DNA of 64,000 bases from Desmonostoc geniculatum HA4340-LM1 (GCA_019359545.1 JAHHHB010000001.1:151295-215294); one strand, 5' to 3'; shown: positions 1-9,549, numbered from the stretch's first letter. The notes: a model not told the origin generated them from the sequence alone. Program-made: numbers and translations.

Positions 1-2
1 AA

Positions 3-278
3 AATATCATTGATAACGGTTTTGAACCGAGAGAACAATTACAATCTTCTGAGTCAACCGCAATTGAACACACAATCACTCGAAAGTTTCGTAAAATCAT
101 CCACATGTCAGATTTAAATAAATCTCAGTATCAAAAACTCAACGCTAACAACTCCAAGATAACTAAAGCACACACAGCCTTCCTACAAGCCAGACAAGAA
201 TTTAGCAAGCAAATGAGTGAAATCATTCAACTCCAATTAGCTTGCGCCCAAAACTTACTCGACGAAGAATCCAAATAA
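3..278 (+). CDS. hglC: C-terminal tail of a heterocyst glycolipid polyketide synthase (partial, probably HglC)
   Basis: This open frame enters from the left edge and ends at TAA 276-278, leaving 91 codons. The end of the protein contains FLQARQEFSKQMSEIIQLQL followed by ACAQNLL, a helical tail that I recall from the ends of cyanobacterial polyketide synthase subunits in heterocyst glycolipid clusters. In Anabaena PCC 7120 the gene just before hglA is hglC, which is why that name is suggested; no catalytic domain is visible here. It lies 423 bp upstream of hglA on the same strand. What is seen is only the tail, so another PKS subunit such as HglD is possible. Confidence 0.6.
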   Translation, partial: NIIDNGFEPREQLQSSESTAIEHTITRKFRKIIHMSDLNKSQYQKLNANNSKITKAHTAFLQARQEFSKQMSEIIQLQLACAQNLLDEESK

Positions 279-701
279 TATTAGGTTCGGTTGAAGACTT
301 ATTATTAGGACTGACGCCAAGACACGGAGACGCGGGGACGCGGAGAGTTTTGAATAGTAAGTAATTATCCGAACTTGATATAAAAGTCTGACTTACAGCA
401 GTTTTCATGTATTTAGACCACAGTATTATTTCTTACTTTGCGCCTTTGCGCCTTTGCGCGAGATAAAAATAATGTGGTTCATTTACCTAAAAATCGCTGT
501 AAACCATCAATATCTTTCAATAAGGGAAAAACTCAAGAATAAAAGAAAAATCTCCTTCTTTTCCCTTCTCATATCAAGTCTGGCTACTTATCATTAAAAT
601 TTCCCCGCATCCCCGCGTCAGCCTAAATGATAAGTCTTTAAGCCGACATTCCTCCCCCTTCTTCTTCTTTTATAACGCTTATAATTTGAGGGACAACTGC
701 T
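279..701. other. Repeat-rich spacer upstream of hglA
   Basis: No gene is seen. The spacer holds a direct-repeat motif (CCGAACTTGATATAAAAG near 369-386) that recurs near 39432-39449, runs of the dispersed cgcctttgcg type, and a MITE-like unit listed separately. A good ribosome binding site, GAGGG at 688-692, precedes the GTG of hglA. Confidence 0.6.
393..503. repeat. MITE-like element, ACAGC family, copy 1
   Basis: Imperfect terminal inverted repeats of about 30 bp bound the element: TTACAGCAGTTTTCATG onward at the left, and its near reverse complement ending CGCTGTAAA at the right. Related units occur at 20873-20973, 21517-21614 and 32776-32908, so this is a dispersed family with no coding capacity. 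Confidence 0.55.
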
Positions 702-2375
702 GTGACAACCGTAGATACGGTACTAAGTAAACACGATAATGGCCTGAACTTCTCTACTTGGTTTCATAACCAAAACCAAGTTTGTAAAGGTTCATTAGAA
801 TCTATATCTTTTGAGCAAGAAGCCATCAAAAATAAATTGATGGTATTAGATAAACCTTGCTACATCGTGAAAGTTGCTGGAAAAATCGGTGTCACAAACG
901 AGGGGTATTTGTCCCCAACTGATAATACTACAACAACACAAATAGAACTGTTGACATTTGCGCCGCCAGTCAGAATTCAACAGTTAGGAGATCCTAATTT
1001 CCTCTCCTTTCATGGAGTAAAATATGCCTATACTACTGGTGCAATGGCTGGTGGTATCGCTTCCGAAGAAATGGTCATTGCACTAGGAAAAGCGCAAATT
1101 TTGAGTTCTTTTGGCGCAGGTGGTTTAAGTCCAGACCGTTTAGAAGCAGCCATTAACAAAATTCAACAAGCCTTACCCCAAGGGCCTTACGCATTTAATT
1201 TAATTCACAGTCCCAGCGAACCTGCAATTGAACGCCGTGCTGTAGATTTATATCTGAAATATCAGGTAAAAACAGTAGAAGCATCTGCATTTCTTGATTT
1301 GACTCCCAACATTGTCTACTATCGTGTAGCTGGCTTGGGATTAAATAACGCCAATCAAATTGAAATCAGAAATAAAGTCATTGCTAAAATTTCTCGGCGA
1401 GAAGTTGCTACTAAATTCATGCAACCAGCACCACCTAGAATTCTCAAAGAACTTCTAGAACAAGGGTTAATTACTGAGTTGCAAGCCACTCTCGCGGCTA
1501 AAGTTCCGATGGCTGATGATATTACCGTCGAAGCTGATTCTGGTGGTCATACAGATAACCGTCCCTTGGTTTGTTTGCTACCTTCTATTGTTGCTTTGCG
1601 GGATGAAATTCAAGCCCAAAATCATTACCAAATACCCATTCGAGTGGGAGTAGCGGGTGGAATTGGTACACCAGAATCAGCATTAGCTGGTTTCATGATG
1701 GGTGCTGCTTATGTGGTAACTGGTTCTATTAATCAGTCATGTGTTGAATCTGGGGCTTGTGAACATACCAAAAAATTACTAGCCCAAGCAGAAATGGCTG
1801 ATATGATAATGGCGCCAGCCGCAGATATGTTTGAAATGGGAGTCAAATTGCAAGTCCTCAAACGGGGTACAATGTTCCCCATGCGAGCGCAAAAACTATT
1901 TGAACTCTATCGCGCTTATGACTCAATTGAAGACATTCCTATTGCAGAAAGAGAGAAATTAGAAAAACAAGTTTTTCGCAAAACTCTTGCTGAAGTTTGG
2001 GAAGGAACAGCGGCTTATTTGTCCCAAAGAAATCCCGAAAAATTGGGTAAAGCAGTTAATAATCCGAAGCTAAAAATGGCGTTGATTTTCCGCTGGTATT
2101 TAGGATTATCTTCTCGGTGGTCTAATTCTGGTGAAAAAGGTCGAGAAGTCGATTATCAAATTTGGTGTGGGCCGGCAATGGGTAGCTTCAATGACTGGGT
2201 ACGAGGTACTTACTTATCTGACCTAAATAATCGCCGGGTAGTTGATGTTGCTGAGCAAATGATGACTGGTGCAGCCTTTTTATATCGCATCCAAAGTTTG
2301 AAAATTCAAGGGCTGCAAGTCTCTGATTATTACAGTCAGTATCACCCAGTTCGTTCTACATTAATGGAGATTTAA
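702..2375 (+). CDS. hglA: HglA, PfaD-like enoyl reductase of heterocyst glycolipid synthesis
   Basis: This 557-residue protein belongs to the PfaD family, FMN-binding nitronate-monooxygenase/enoyl-reductase-like proteins that work with polyunsaturated fatty acid or polyketide synthases. Visible motifs are [10 protein letters not shown] near residue 280 and the glycine-rich [19 protein letters not shown] near 315-335, the flavin phosphate region. In heterocystous cyanobacteria this protein acts with the HglE/D/C synthases to make the long-chain alcohol aglycone of heterocyst glycolipids. The start is GTG with GAGGG nine bases upstream. It is two bases from hglB, so the two are surely cotranscribed. 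The name hglA follows the PCC 7120 order recalled from memory; the family call is firmer than the letter. Confidence 0.85.
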   Translation: MTTVDTVLSKHDNGLNFSTWFHNQNQVCKGSLESISFEQEAIKNKLMVLDKPCYIVKVAGKIGVTNEGYLSPTDNTTTTQIELLTFAPPVRIQQLGDPNFLSFHGVKYAYTTGAMAGGIASEEMVIALGKAQILSSFGAGGLSPDRLEAAINKIQQALPQGPYAFNLIHSPSEPAIERRAVDLYLKYQVKTVEASAFLDLTPNIVYYRVAGLGLNNANQIEIRNKVIAKISRREVATKFMQPAPPRILKELLEQGLITELQATLAAKVPMADDITVEADSGGHTDNRPLVCLLPSIVALRDEIQAQNHYQIPIRVGVAGGIGTPESALAGFMMGAAYVVTGSINQSCVESGACEHTKKLLAQAEMADMIMAPAADMFEMGVKLQVLKRGTMFPMRAQKLFELYRAYDSIEDIPIAEREKLEKQVFRKTLAEVWEGTAAYLSQRNPEKLGKAVNNPKLKMALIFRWYLGLSSRWSNSGEKGREVDYQIWCGPAMGSFNDWVRGTYLSDLNNRRVVDVAEQMMTGAAFLYRIQSLKIQGLQVSDYYSQYHPVRSTLMEI

Positions 2376-2377
2376 AA

Positions 2378-3892
2378 ATGACTTTAAAACAGTCTTTGAG
2401 CGCAGCAGATATTCAGATATTTTTGGTATCTAACTTAGCTCAGTTGCTAGGAGTAGAAACTTCTGAAATAGATATCGAAGAAAATTTAGAAAACTATGGT
2501 TTAGATTCTGCCCAGGCAATGATTCTAGTAGGTAAATTAGAAAAATTGCTAGGATTTCAACCATCTCCCCTACTGTTATGGCATTACCCAAGTATTGCAG
2601 CACTTTCACAGCGTTTAGCTGAAGAAGTGCAAGAAGATTCAGGGATTCAAGATACAAAGGTGGCATCTTCTAACGCTAATACTGCCCCCGTGTTTTTAGA
2701 TTTAGGTGTCGAGGCTGTTCTCGACCCCACCATTCATCCCGGTGCTGCTTCTAATCCACCTGTAGGTGAACCTAAAAACATCTTTTTAACTGGAGGAACA
2801 GGCTTTTTAGGAGCTTTTGTCATCCGGGAATTACTACAAGAAACCAACGCGGATATCTATTGTTTAGTCCGTGCTGATAATGCTGAAGCCGGCAAGACTA
2901 AACTGCAAAATAATCTGCAACAATATGCAATTTGGCAGGAAGAGTTTAATTCTAGAATTATTCCTGTTGTCGGCGATTTATCTTTGCCATTATTAGGTCT
3001 TGGCTTAGAACAATTTCAAATCTTAGCTGCCAAAATTGATAGTATCTATCATAGCGGTGCTTTGTTGAATTATGTTTATCCCTACTCGGCATTAAAAGCT
3101 GCTAACGTTCTGGGAACTCAAGAAGTTTTAAGATTAGCTTGTCAAATTAAAGTCAAGCCTGTACATTACGTTTCTAGTGTTGCTGTTTTTGAATCACCTG
3201 CTTATGCTGGTCAGGTTGTCAAAGAACAGGATGAATTTAGTCATTGGGAAGGTATTTATCTTGGTTACTCTCAAACAAAATGGGTAGCTGAAAAGTTAGT
3301 GAAAATCGCTCGTGACCGAGGACTTCCTGTAACTATCTATCGCCCACCTCTGATTTCTGGAGACAGTAAAACAGGCATTTGTAACACACATGATTTTATC
3401 AATTTGATGGCCAAAGGCTGTCTACAAATGGGAAGTTTTCCCGATGTAGAATATATGTTAGATATGTCTCCCGTAGACTATGTTAGTAAAGCCATTGTCT
3501 ATCTATCACGCCAAAAAGAATCTATAGGTAAGGCTTTCCATCTACAACATCCCCAACCTGCGCCTTTAAAAATCTTAGTTGACTGGATACGTTCTTTTGG
3601 TTATTCAGTTGAGATGATTCCCTACGAAAAATGGCAATCAGAGTTAGTCAATAATGTGTCTTCTGTAGACAATCCTTTATACACTCTGCGACCCTTTTTA
3701 CTGGAACGCTGGTCTGATGAACAACTGACTATTCCTGATTTATACTTGCAAGCTAGAAGACCCCATATTAGCTGCCAAGATACCCTCCATGCACTAGCAG
3801 GAAGTTCTATTGTTTGTCCGACCATTGACTCTCAATTGTTTATGACTTATACTGCCTATTTGATTCAAACAGGTTTCTTGAATATCGCTTAG
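2378..3892 (+). CDS. hglB: HglB/HetM, acyl carrier plus thioester reductase
   Basis: The 504-residue protein has an N-terminal phosphopantetheine carrier domain (residues about 10-80) with the attachment site GLDSAQAM, Ser44. It is followed by a thioester-reductase domain of the extended SDR type, with nucleotide-binding [10 protein letters not shown] near 138-147 and the YSQTK active-site motif near 295. Such proteins release a carrier-bound acyl chain as an aldehyde or alcohol, fitting the fatty alcohol of heterocyst glycolipids. The length matches HetM of Anabaena. It follows hglA with almost no gap, and a strong hairpin terminator lies about 135 bp beyond the stop. HetI, encoded nearby, is the likely enzyme that loads its pantetheine arm. 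Confidence 0.93.
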   Translation: MTLKQSLSAADIQIFLVSNLAQLLGVETSEIDIEENLENYGLDSAQAMILVGKLEKLLGFQPSPLLLWHYPSIAALSQRLAEEVQEDSGIQDTKVASSNANTAPVFLDLGVEAVLDPTIHPGAASNPPVGEPKNIFLTGGTGFLGAFVIRELLQETNADIYCLVRADNAEAGKTKLQNNLQQYAIWQEEFNSRIIPVVGDLSLPLLGLGLEQFQILAAKIDSIYHSGALLNYVYPYSALKAANVLGTQEVLRLACQIKVKPVHYVSSVAVFESPAYAGQVVKEQDEFSHWEGIYLGYSQTKWVAEKLVKIARDRGLPVTIYRPPLISGDSKTGICNTHDFINLMAKGCLQMGSFPDVEYMLDMSPVDYVSKAIVYLSRQKESIGKAFHLQHPQPAPLKILVDWIRSFGYSVEMIPYEKWQSELVNNVSSVDNPLYTLRPFLLERWSDEQLTIPDLYLQARRPHISCQDTLHALAGSSIVCPTIDSQLFMTYTAYLIQTGFLNIA

Positions 3893-4404
3893 AAACCCAG
3901 GCAATTTTAGATTTTAGATTTTGGATTTTGGATTGATTATTCAAAATCCAAAATTTAAAAATGTCTGAACAGAAGCGAATTTATACTCTGAAGCTTGAAG
4001 AATAAGTATGAAATATTACCATTGCCAAACTCTATCCATGAAAGGGTAGAGTTTTCGCTAATTCTGTTAGCGCAGCGGGGCGTAGCCCATTTTGACTCCT
4101 GTTCTATAAATGTAAATTTTAAAATTAACATCTTGACAAAAAAAACAGTATACAATGGTTGATGTAGGACATTAAACTTTGAATTTACCGATTTTTGTTT
4201 CTTAATCAATATGTGTATGTAGAGGGTGTCTCTTGATTTTCCCTTGTACATCAACGCTTAATTGGTAATTCCAAAGCAAATTACAAATTATTTTGACTCA
4301 AGACGTTTATCGTAGATTGAGATATTACGCGTACTTAATTGTAGAACAAGAACCACTGTCAATGCAAAGTAGTTTCATTCAGTTGAATTCACCAACATTC
4401 TTAC
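3893..4404. other. 512-bp spacer between hglB and hetN
   Basis: Apart from the terminator at 4028-4055 and short AT-rich direct repeats at 3905-3955 (TTTTAGATTTTGGATT type), no gene is supported. The region must hold the hetN promoter. No classical HetR palindrome was recognised by eye. The last 20 bases before hetN show no Shine-Dalgarno sequence. Confidence 0.5.
4028..4055 (+). terminator. Intrinsic terminator after hglB
   Basis: AACTCTATCC (4028-4037) and GGGTAGAGTT (4044-4053) form a 10-bp stem with one G-U pair and a six-base loop, and the last bases run into TTTT. It is well placed to end the hgl transcript before hetN. Confidence 0.7.
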
Positions 4405-5208
4405 ATGAACACAACACATCAAGCACAGAGCAAAAAAACTGCTCTTATTACTGGAGCAGCAAGTGGAATTGGTTACGAATTAGCGTGTATTTTTGCTGCT
4501 GATGATTACAATCTTGTCTTGGTAGATAAAAATGGGCTAAAGCTAGGAGAAATTGCAGATAAATTTCAGTCTAAATTCGGAAATTTCGTCAAAGGTATTG
4601 TTAAAGATTTATCGATATCAACCTCTCCAGAAGAAATTTTCACAGAATTGCAACAAGCCAATATTAAGGTTGATGTATTGGTAAATAATGCTGGATTTGG
4701 TATTTATGGATTATTTCAGGAAACCAATCTAGCTGCTGAGTTGGAAATGCTACAAGTAAATTTGGTGTGTCTCACCCATTTAACTAAGCTATTTCTCCAG
4801 GATATGGTTAAGCAAGGTGAAGGAAAAATATTAAACGTCGCCTCGGCTGCTGCTTTTCAACCAGGGCCTTTGATGGCGGTTTATTTTGCGACTAAGGCTT
4901 ATATCTTATCGTTTTCAGAAGCGATCGCCAATGAATTAGAAGGCACTGGCGTCACTGTGACAGTTCTTTGCCCAGGTTCCACAGAATCAGCCTTTCATCA
5001 AAGAACGGGAATGGCAGACTCTAAGCTGCTCAAGGGTAAGAGAATGATGGATGCACAAACAGTAGCCGAAATCGGTTATCGCGCCCTAATGAGAGGCAAA
5101 ACCATTGTCATTCCTGGTTTGATGAATAAACTACTAGCAAAAAGCGTCAGATTTGTACCTAGAAGAATCGTGACAAAAATTGTCAGAAATATGCAGGAAG
5201 AGAAGTAG
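4405..5208 (+). CDS. hetN: HetN-type short-chain dehydrogenase, heterocyst pattern inhibitor homologue
   Basis: This 267-residue SDR protein sits between hglB and hetI exactly as hetN does in Anabaena. It has the nucleotide-binding TGAASGIG motif (residues 16-23), NNAG near 94-97 and a full catalytic set Ser147, Tyr160, Lys164 (YFATK). HetN blocks extra heterocyst formation; in PCC 7120 an internal RGSGR pentapeptide is needed for inhibition. Here no RGSGR is present. The corresponding loop, just before ILNVAS, reads KQGEGK (136-141). The ATG at 4405 is the first possible start because an in-frame TGA stands at 4384-4386, so no longer N-terminus could carry the motif. No clear ribosome binding site is seen, which suggests low or special translation. 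Confidence 0.85.
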   Translation: MNTTHQAQSKKTALITGAASGIGYELACIFAADDYNLVLVDKNGLKLGEIADKFQSKFGNFVKGIVKDLSISTSPEEIFTELQQANIKVDVLVNNAGFGIYGLFQETNLAAELEMLQVNLVCLTHLTKLFLQDMVKQGEGKILNVASAAAFQPGPLMAVYFATKAYILSFSEAIANELEGTGVTVTVLCPGSTESAFHQRTGMADSKLLKGKRMMDAQTVAEIGYRALMRGKTIVIPGLMNKLLAKSVRFVPRRIVTKIVRNMQEEK

Positions 5209-5262
5209 GGGAGATGGGGGGATGGGGAGATGGGGAGATGGGGAGATGGGGAGGCAGGGGGA
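5209..5262. repeat. Heptamer tandem repeat (GGGGAGAT type)
   Basis: Several copies of a seven-base unit GGGAGAT lie directly after the hetN stop. Similar guanine-rich STRR arrays occur at 13772, 18399, 30369, 47298, 51089 and 52697. Confidence 0.8.
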
Positions 5263-5289
5263 GAAATAATAACCAATGCCCAATGCCCA

Positions 5290-6009
5290 TTAATACTCCC
5301 AACATTTTAAGTTGCAGCCCAAATTCGCTACAGCAACAGCAGCAACATAATTATTGGCAGGTACTAATTCAAAAAGACTCCAGTTTTCTGACATCTGTAA
5401 CTTGGCTGGTTCTGTGGGAGTGAGGAACACTTCAACTTCCTCTAGCTGGGATATTCCGTCTCCAGTTGCTTTTAAATAAGCTTCCTTGCAAGTCCAGTAA
5501 CGGAAAAATACCTCTTGCTGTTGGTTTGAAGGGAGCGATCGCAACATTTCATATTCTCTCGTTAAAAAGAACCGTTTGGCAAGAGCTTCCAAATCTGAAA
5601 CCGGACGAATATATTCTAAATCTACACCAATTTCGCGCTGACAATTCACTGCACACAAACCTAATTCTTGGGAGTGAGACAAATTAAACTCTAGTCCACT
5701 GTCAGCAAATGTCTCTGCTAATACTGGTTTGCCACGCTGTTGATAATTAAACTTAACTTCTGATGGCTTTATATTTAAGTAACGACCTAATATACTTCGC
5801 AGAATGCCACGCCCAGCGATGAAACGCTCCCGATGTTGCTGAAAATAAAATCGTTCAGCGCGAGCAATTTCATCATTGGAAAGGGTTGCTATTAAATGTT
5901 GCAACTGTGGTTCTGGTTGCTCAAGATTTATGCGCCAGAGATGAATTTCATCCGGTAATAAATTTAAATTTGTTGGTGCAGGTAGCCAGAGATGATGGAT
6001 AGCAGTCAT
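5290..6009 (-). CDS. hetI: HetI, Sfp-type 4'-phosphopantetheinyl transferase
   Basis: The 239-residue protein carries the two signatures of Sfp/Gsp-type phosphopantetheinyl transferases: GVDLE (128-132), which binds magnesium, and WTCKEA (172-177). The FNLSHS stretch at 108-113 lies in the CoA-binding region. It moves phosphopantetheine from CoA onto carrier domains of fatty acid and polyketide synthases, and its position next to hgl genes fits activation of HglE and HglB. It is convergent to hetN, with a tandem repeat between the two 3' ends. HetI is the usual gene at this place and is often the only such transferase in these organisms, so it may also serve the housekeeping acyl carrier protein. 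Confidence 0.95.
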   Translation of the reverse strand: MTAIHHLWLPAPTNLNLLPDEIHLWRINLEQPEPQLQHLIATLSNDEIARAERFYFQQHRERFIAGRGILRSILGRYLNIKPSEVKFNYQQRGKPVLAETFADSGLEFNLSHSQELGLCAVNCQREIGVDLEYIRPVSDLEALAKRFFLTREYEMLRSLPSNQQQEVFFRYWTCKEAYLKATGDGISQLEEVEVFLTPTEPAKLQMSENWSLFELVPANNYVAAVAVANLGCNLKCWEY

Positions 6010-6722
6010 TGAGTTAGAAAGTCAAAGGAGTTGTACTCTAGTAGTTTCTTTAATTACGACAATTATTCGCAATATTATACTAATGTGCTATGCCAAAGCA
6101 ATCGCCTCGCATGTTCACAGCTTTCTCGGCTACCAGCCGTTTGCAGTGTTGCAACTAACCGCGCTCGAAAAATCACACCTTTGCTATCTTAAATTTTTCC
6201 ATCCAGCTTTAGTAAATTTGCAAAAAGATATATGAACTATTCATGTTTAGCCAAAAATTTCAATCTACTTAAGGATATATTCTTACAAACATGACCTTAT
6301 AGAAAGTTCAATAAAGGAAAATCATTTTTAAATTTATAGTCGCAAGTAATAGTCAAAAAATTTCTTCTTAAAAAAATAAATATAAAACCTAATGTTTTGC
6401 ACCCTCAGCACGTGCGATCGCGCTCACTATAAAATTAAACCTGTTTTTACTAAAATCTGCCAAAAGAGTTATTAGATGTTAAGTCAGGCTGTAAACACAA
6501 CTACTGAATACTGAGTTACAGTAGCTGGGATCGCTTATGCTGCTCAATATCATAATTTATTACTCTAAATGTACGTACTTTTTTATTACTCTAGAAGTAC
6601 GATACTTCACACAACGTTAAATCCTCTGAAAGAGGATATGTTAAAACCCTTGACAGAGAATAGCAAATTTTATTTTGGTTAGAACTTAGCTATTACAGTA
6701 TTACTCAAAGGAACTACGAATA
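6010..6722. other. 713-bp regulatory spacer
   Basis: Divergent promoters for hetI and the small gene at 6723 must lie here. No gene or tRNA is seen. The part closest to 6723 holds palindromic sites listed separately, a TTGACA box at 6650-6655 with TATTTT at 6671-6676, and a good AAGGA ribosome binding site at 6708-6712. The rest is AT-rich and featureless to the eye. Confidence 0.5.
6594..6637 (+). promoter_or_regulatory. Two inverted repeats, possible operator or attenuator
   Basis: GAAGTA-CGA-TACTTC (6594-6608) is a perfect inverted repeat and lies just after a near copy of its left flank (TTATTACTCTA at 6558-6568 and again at 6583-6593). A second perfect repeat, ATCCTCT-GAA-AGAGGAT, spans 6621-6637. 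Both sit upstream of a TTGACA box. The GTAC core recalls cyanobacterial LexA-like sites, but the match is not exact. Confidence 0.4.
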
Positions 6723-6992
6723 ATGTCTGCAACTATTTTGGCAGAGCCTAAGTTTTATAATGGTCACATAGTAAGTTTTATGGGTGGGGAAGGCGTCATC
6801 AAAAACTACCGATTTGAGTCAGGTAGCTGGGAATATTTAGTGGAAATGCCTATGGGACCTGAACCAGAAATGGGTCGGGTCGGTTATGAAACCATGATTT
6901 GGCTATGTGAACTAGATATTTATTCACTAGTAAATAATTTTTCTCATAAAGTGTTAAATCTGGAACAAAAAAACCTTGCTAAAGCTTGTTAA
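6723..6992 (+). CDS. Small protein of unknown function, 89 residues
   Basis: I do not recognise a named family. The protein is soluble, with a compact N-terminal part (residues 1-65) rich in glycine, tryptophan and acidic residues, including FYNGHIVSFMGGEG and VEMPMGPEPEMGRVGYE, which reads like a small beta barrel. A more basic, helical tail of about 25 residues follows. The ATG has AAGGA nine bases upstream and a plausible promoter with palindromic sites ahead of it. A second small gene starts 42 bases after its stop, so the two may form a small operon. Expression under a stress or developmental regulator is a guess from the palindromes only. Confidence 0.65.
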   Translation: MSATILAEPKFYNGHIVSFMGGEGVIKNYRFESGSWEYLVEMPMGPEPEMGRVGYETMIWLCELDIYSLVNNFSHKVLNLEQKNLAKAC

Positions 6993-7034
6993 AAAGCTAT
7001 TAGAACTAATTTGTTTTAGAGATAGTGAGGATAA

Positions 7035-7202
7035 ATGATCGCTAATTTTGGATACCTTGCATTTTTTGTGGTGCTATTGACAGCGCTACTATCAGCAATT
7101 AAGCAAATGAGCGTTGCTTTGGATGAACTAGATATTGAGCGCTTTACTCTCTGGACAGGTATTGCTTCTGTCATTGCTGGTATACCAACTATATTGTGGT
7201 AA
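7035..7202 (+). CDS. Small membrane protein, 55 residues
   Basis: This short frame begins at ATG 7035 with GAGG at 7027-7030 and ends at TAA 7200-7202. The translation starts MIANFGYLAFFVVLLTALLS, a strong membrane helix, continues with a short polar segment (KQMSVALDELDIERF) and ends with a second hydrophobic stretch, WTGIASVIAGIPTILW. The layout of two helices around an acidic loop, the good ribosome site and the closeness to the gene at 6723 argue that it is real. Function unknown. The longer open frame on the opposite strand has no comparable support. Confidence 0.6.
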   Translation: MIANFGYLAFFVVLLTALLSAIKQMSVALDELDIERFTLWTGIASVIAGIPTILW

Positions 7203-7392
7203 TACTTTATTATTGAGCTTTTTGGCAATTTTTGTGTAAATATGGAACGTCAAAAACGAACATACCAGCGCTGACTATTCACTTCTCAATCTTATACAAC
7301 TGCCTGTTGAAAAACTGAATGTAGTCACTTTATTTCAAGCAATAGGATTACATCCGTCGAGTATTCTAGCAACTAGAATATCGTCTCACCTA

Positions 7393-8457
7393 CTACTCTG
7401 TTCGCTTTTGCTCCAACCATTGTAAAATCCGATTCCATGCCCACCAAATATCAGGGTCTTTTATTTGCCGTTGGCACTCTTTACTACTCAAATAGCCAAC
7501 ATGACCGCCGTACTGAGTCAGTAACAAATCTATTGCCGGATTATTATCACAAGCAACTTGTAATTCTGGTATGATAGCTGGGTCAAAAAGTGGGTCATCG
7601 GCGGCATAAATAATCAAAGTTGGTTTTGAGATTTGCGGCAATATTTTTAAAGCACTACTAGCTTGGTAATATGCTTCCACAGAAGAAAAACCTAGTCGGT
7701 TAATTACCAATTCATTGTCAAATCCCCAGATGCTATTCGCCCGTTCAATTGCCCCAGCGTCAAAGCTTCCAGGATGTGCATCATGTAGTCGCCACGCCAG
7801 TTTTTTTAAATCCCTGGCAATTCCTGCTTCCAAATATCTGCCAAAAGGTTTTGTAACCAGATAAGATAGCGATCGCTCTGAATCCAAACTCGGACAAATT
7901 ACCATACCACCACCAATATCGCCATCTTCTAACCCTAAATCTTCATACTCCTTAATTACTTCCCCAGCAACTTTTACCCCCCACAGCGCTAATTGTCCCC
8001 CTAAAGAAAACCCTGTAAACCAAAATTTCCCCGGACATCCCATAGCCTTAGCAGCCGCCGCGATGCGAACATAATCTTCCCCCTCATAAAGACCATCGGA
8101 AGTTAAAGTCGGCGACAATTCGGCTGTTTTGCCGTGGGCACGCCAATCAAATAACACCACAGCATATCCTTGAGCGAAAGCTTTACGTCCCAGCACCCTC
8201 AAATACCATTGAGTTTCTAACTCTCCCGTAATCCCATAAGTACCAATAATCGTACTATGAGCATTTTCAGGAATGGCAACCAAGCCAAAAATTGGCACAC
8301 CTTGGGCACCGATAAAGATTTGTTTGTGATAAGAAGGTTCTGGATCTTGAGTTTTAGTTTCCCAATAACGCTTGCCCCACAAAGCGGTGTATACAGTCAT
8401 GATCACACCATTTTGTAAAAACCAAGACGGATTGTAGGGGGGAGTATAACACATCAT
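7393..8457 (-). CDS. YheT-type alpha/beta hydrolase
   Basis: The 354-residue protein is an alpha/beta hydrolase with the nucleophile elbow GFSLG (Ser151), a late acid in YAADDPLFDP and the histidine of GGHVGY near residue 318, a motif typical of the YheT/UPF0017 group. The N-terminus YTPPYNPSWFLQNGVIMTVY matches the conserved start of that family (aromatic-Pro, Leu-x-Asn-Gly, Thr-x-Tyr), which is why the long start is kept rather than the methionine at residue 20. Substrates of this family are not well defined; small esters or lipids are likely. It is divergent from rpaA, with about 150 bp between them. Confidence 0.8.
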   Translation of the reverse strand: MMCYTPPYNPSWFLQNGVIMTVYTALWGKRYWETKTQDPEPSYHKQIFIGAQGVPIFGLVAIPENAHSTIIGTYGITGELETQWYLRVLGRKAFAQGYAVVLFDWRAHGKTAELSPTLTSDGLYEGEDYVRIAAAAKAMGCPGKFWFTGFSLGGQLALWGVKVAGEVIKEYEDLGLEDGDIGGGMVICPSLDSERSLSYLVTKPFGRYLEAGIARDLKKLAWRLHDAHPGSFDAGAIERANSIWGFDNELVINRLGFSSVEAYYQASSALKILPQISKPTLIIYAADDPLFDPAIIPELQVACDNNPAIDLLLTQYGGHVGYLSSKECQRQIKDPDIWWAWNRILQWLEQKRTE

Positions 8458-8614
8458 AGACTATAAGATTTCGTTTAATTGAGTCTTGATTTCACCGTCA
8501 TTTAATCTTAATATTTATGTAAGATTTAAAATCTTTTTTAGAAACCATTCAAAAATCTTTGTATCTATCAAAGGTTGTTATTTATCCTTAATAAGTAGTA
8601 ATAATTTTTTAAGA

Positions 8615-9358
8615 ATGCCGAGGATTCTTGTCATAGACGATGACCCAGCGATTTCAGAACTAGTTGCCGTCAACTTGGAAATGGCTGGCTACGATGTTAG
8701 TCAAGCTGAAGACGGCATCAAAGGTCAAGCGCTGGCTCTCCAGCTACAACCAGACTTGATCATGCTCGATCTGATGCTGCCCAGAGTAGATGGGTTTACA
8801 GTTTGCCAACGCCTGCGCCGGGACGATCGCACCGCCGAGATTCCCGTGTTAATGTTGACGGCGTTGAGCCAAACTCAGGACAAGGTGGAAGGCTTTAACG
8901 CTGGCGCAGATGACTACCTCACCAAGCCCTTTGAAGTTGAAGAAATGCTAGCACGGGTGCGGGCACTTTTGCGGCGTACCGATCGCATTCCCCAAGCAGC
9001 CAAACACAGTGAAATTCTCAACTACGGCTCACTCACCCTCGTTCCCGAAAGATTTGAGGCCATATGGTTCAACGAAACAGTGAAATTGACTCACTTGGAA
9101 TTTGAGCTACTTCACTGCTTACTGCAACGCCACGGTCAAACAGTTTCCCCCAGCGAAATCCTCAGAGAAGTTTGGGGCTACGATCCTGATGACGACATTG
9201 AAACAATTCGAGTCCATATTCGTCACCTAAGAACCAAGCTAGAACCAGATCCCCGCCATCCCCGCTACATCAAAACAGTGTATGGTGCTGGATACTGTCT
9301 GGAGTTACCGAGTATACCTCCAGCCGCAGAGGGAGCTTCTGTAACAGTGGTGGAATAA
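8615..9358 (+). CDS. rpaA: RpaA, OmpR-type response regulator of clock output
   Basis: From ATG 8615 the product has 247 residues: a receiver domain (1-120) with the acidic pocket DDD at 8-10, phospho-acceptor Asp52 in MLDLMLP and LTKPF, then a winged-helix DNA-binding domain with [18 protein letters not shown] and a C-terminal [15 protein letters not shown]. The sequence matches the highly conserved RpaA type ([19 protein letters not shown]) and not RpaB. In Synechococcus RpaA is phosphorylated by SasA and CikA and carries circadian output to night-time metabolism genes. A longer in-frame extension to 8486 has no family counterpart. The gene appears monocistronic. Confidence 0.9.
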   Translation: MPRILVIDDDPAISELVAVNLEMAGYDVSQAEDGIKGQALALQLQPDLIMLDLMLPRVDGFTVCQRLRRDDRTAEIPVLMLTALSQTQDKVEGFNAGADDYLTKPFEVEEMLARVRALLRRTDRIPQAAKHSEILNYGSLTLVPERFEAIWFNETVKLTHLEFELLHCLLQRHGQTVSPSEILREVWGYDPDDDIETIRVHIRHLRTKLEPDPRHPRYIKTVYGAGYCLELPSIPPAAEGASVTVVE

Positions 9359-9408
9359 AATCACCGCAGCAATTCTGAGTGGTGAGTTATTGCTGGGATT
9401 TTCCAATG

Positions 9409-9439
9409 TGTAGAGACGTTGCATTGCAACGTCTCTACA
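9409..9439. repeat. Palindromic repeat (TGTAGAGACGTTGC type)
   Basis: TGTAGAGACGTTGCA and its reverse complement stand back to back just after rpaA. This is a common dispersed palindrome in Nostoc and may double as a transcription terminator, although no T-run follows. Confidence 0.7.
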
Positions 9440-9513
9440 TTTATGGAGGCAAATTATAGCGTTTCTCGCTAAATATGTATTTCCTGGATACTAATCACCG
9501 TAGGAACAATATC

Positions 9514-9549
9514 CACCGTAGGGGCAATTCATGAATTGCCCCTACGGTG
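9514..9549. repeat. GGGGCAATTCATG palindrome, copy 1
   Basis: A perfect 36-bp palindrome centred on CAATTCATGAATTG. Other copies are at 10914-10941, 11267-11294, 54386-54413 and 57384-57411. This copy lies at the 3' end of hsdS. Confidence 0.85.

Noticed and set aside
3955..4254. 99-codon minus-strand frame between hglB and hetN
   Set aside because: It runs through the hglB terminator hairpin and AT-rich repeats, has no ribosome site and resembles no family.
6594..6608. LexA (SOS) box
   Set aside because: The inverted repeat has a GTAC start, but the spacing and right half do not fit the cyanobacterial LexA consensus well enough.
7016..7228. 70-codon minus-strand frame
   Set aside because: It is the mirror of the better-supported 55-residue membrane protein at 7035-7202.
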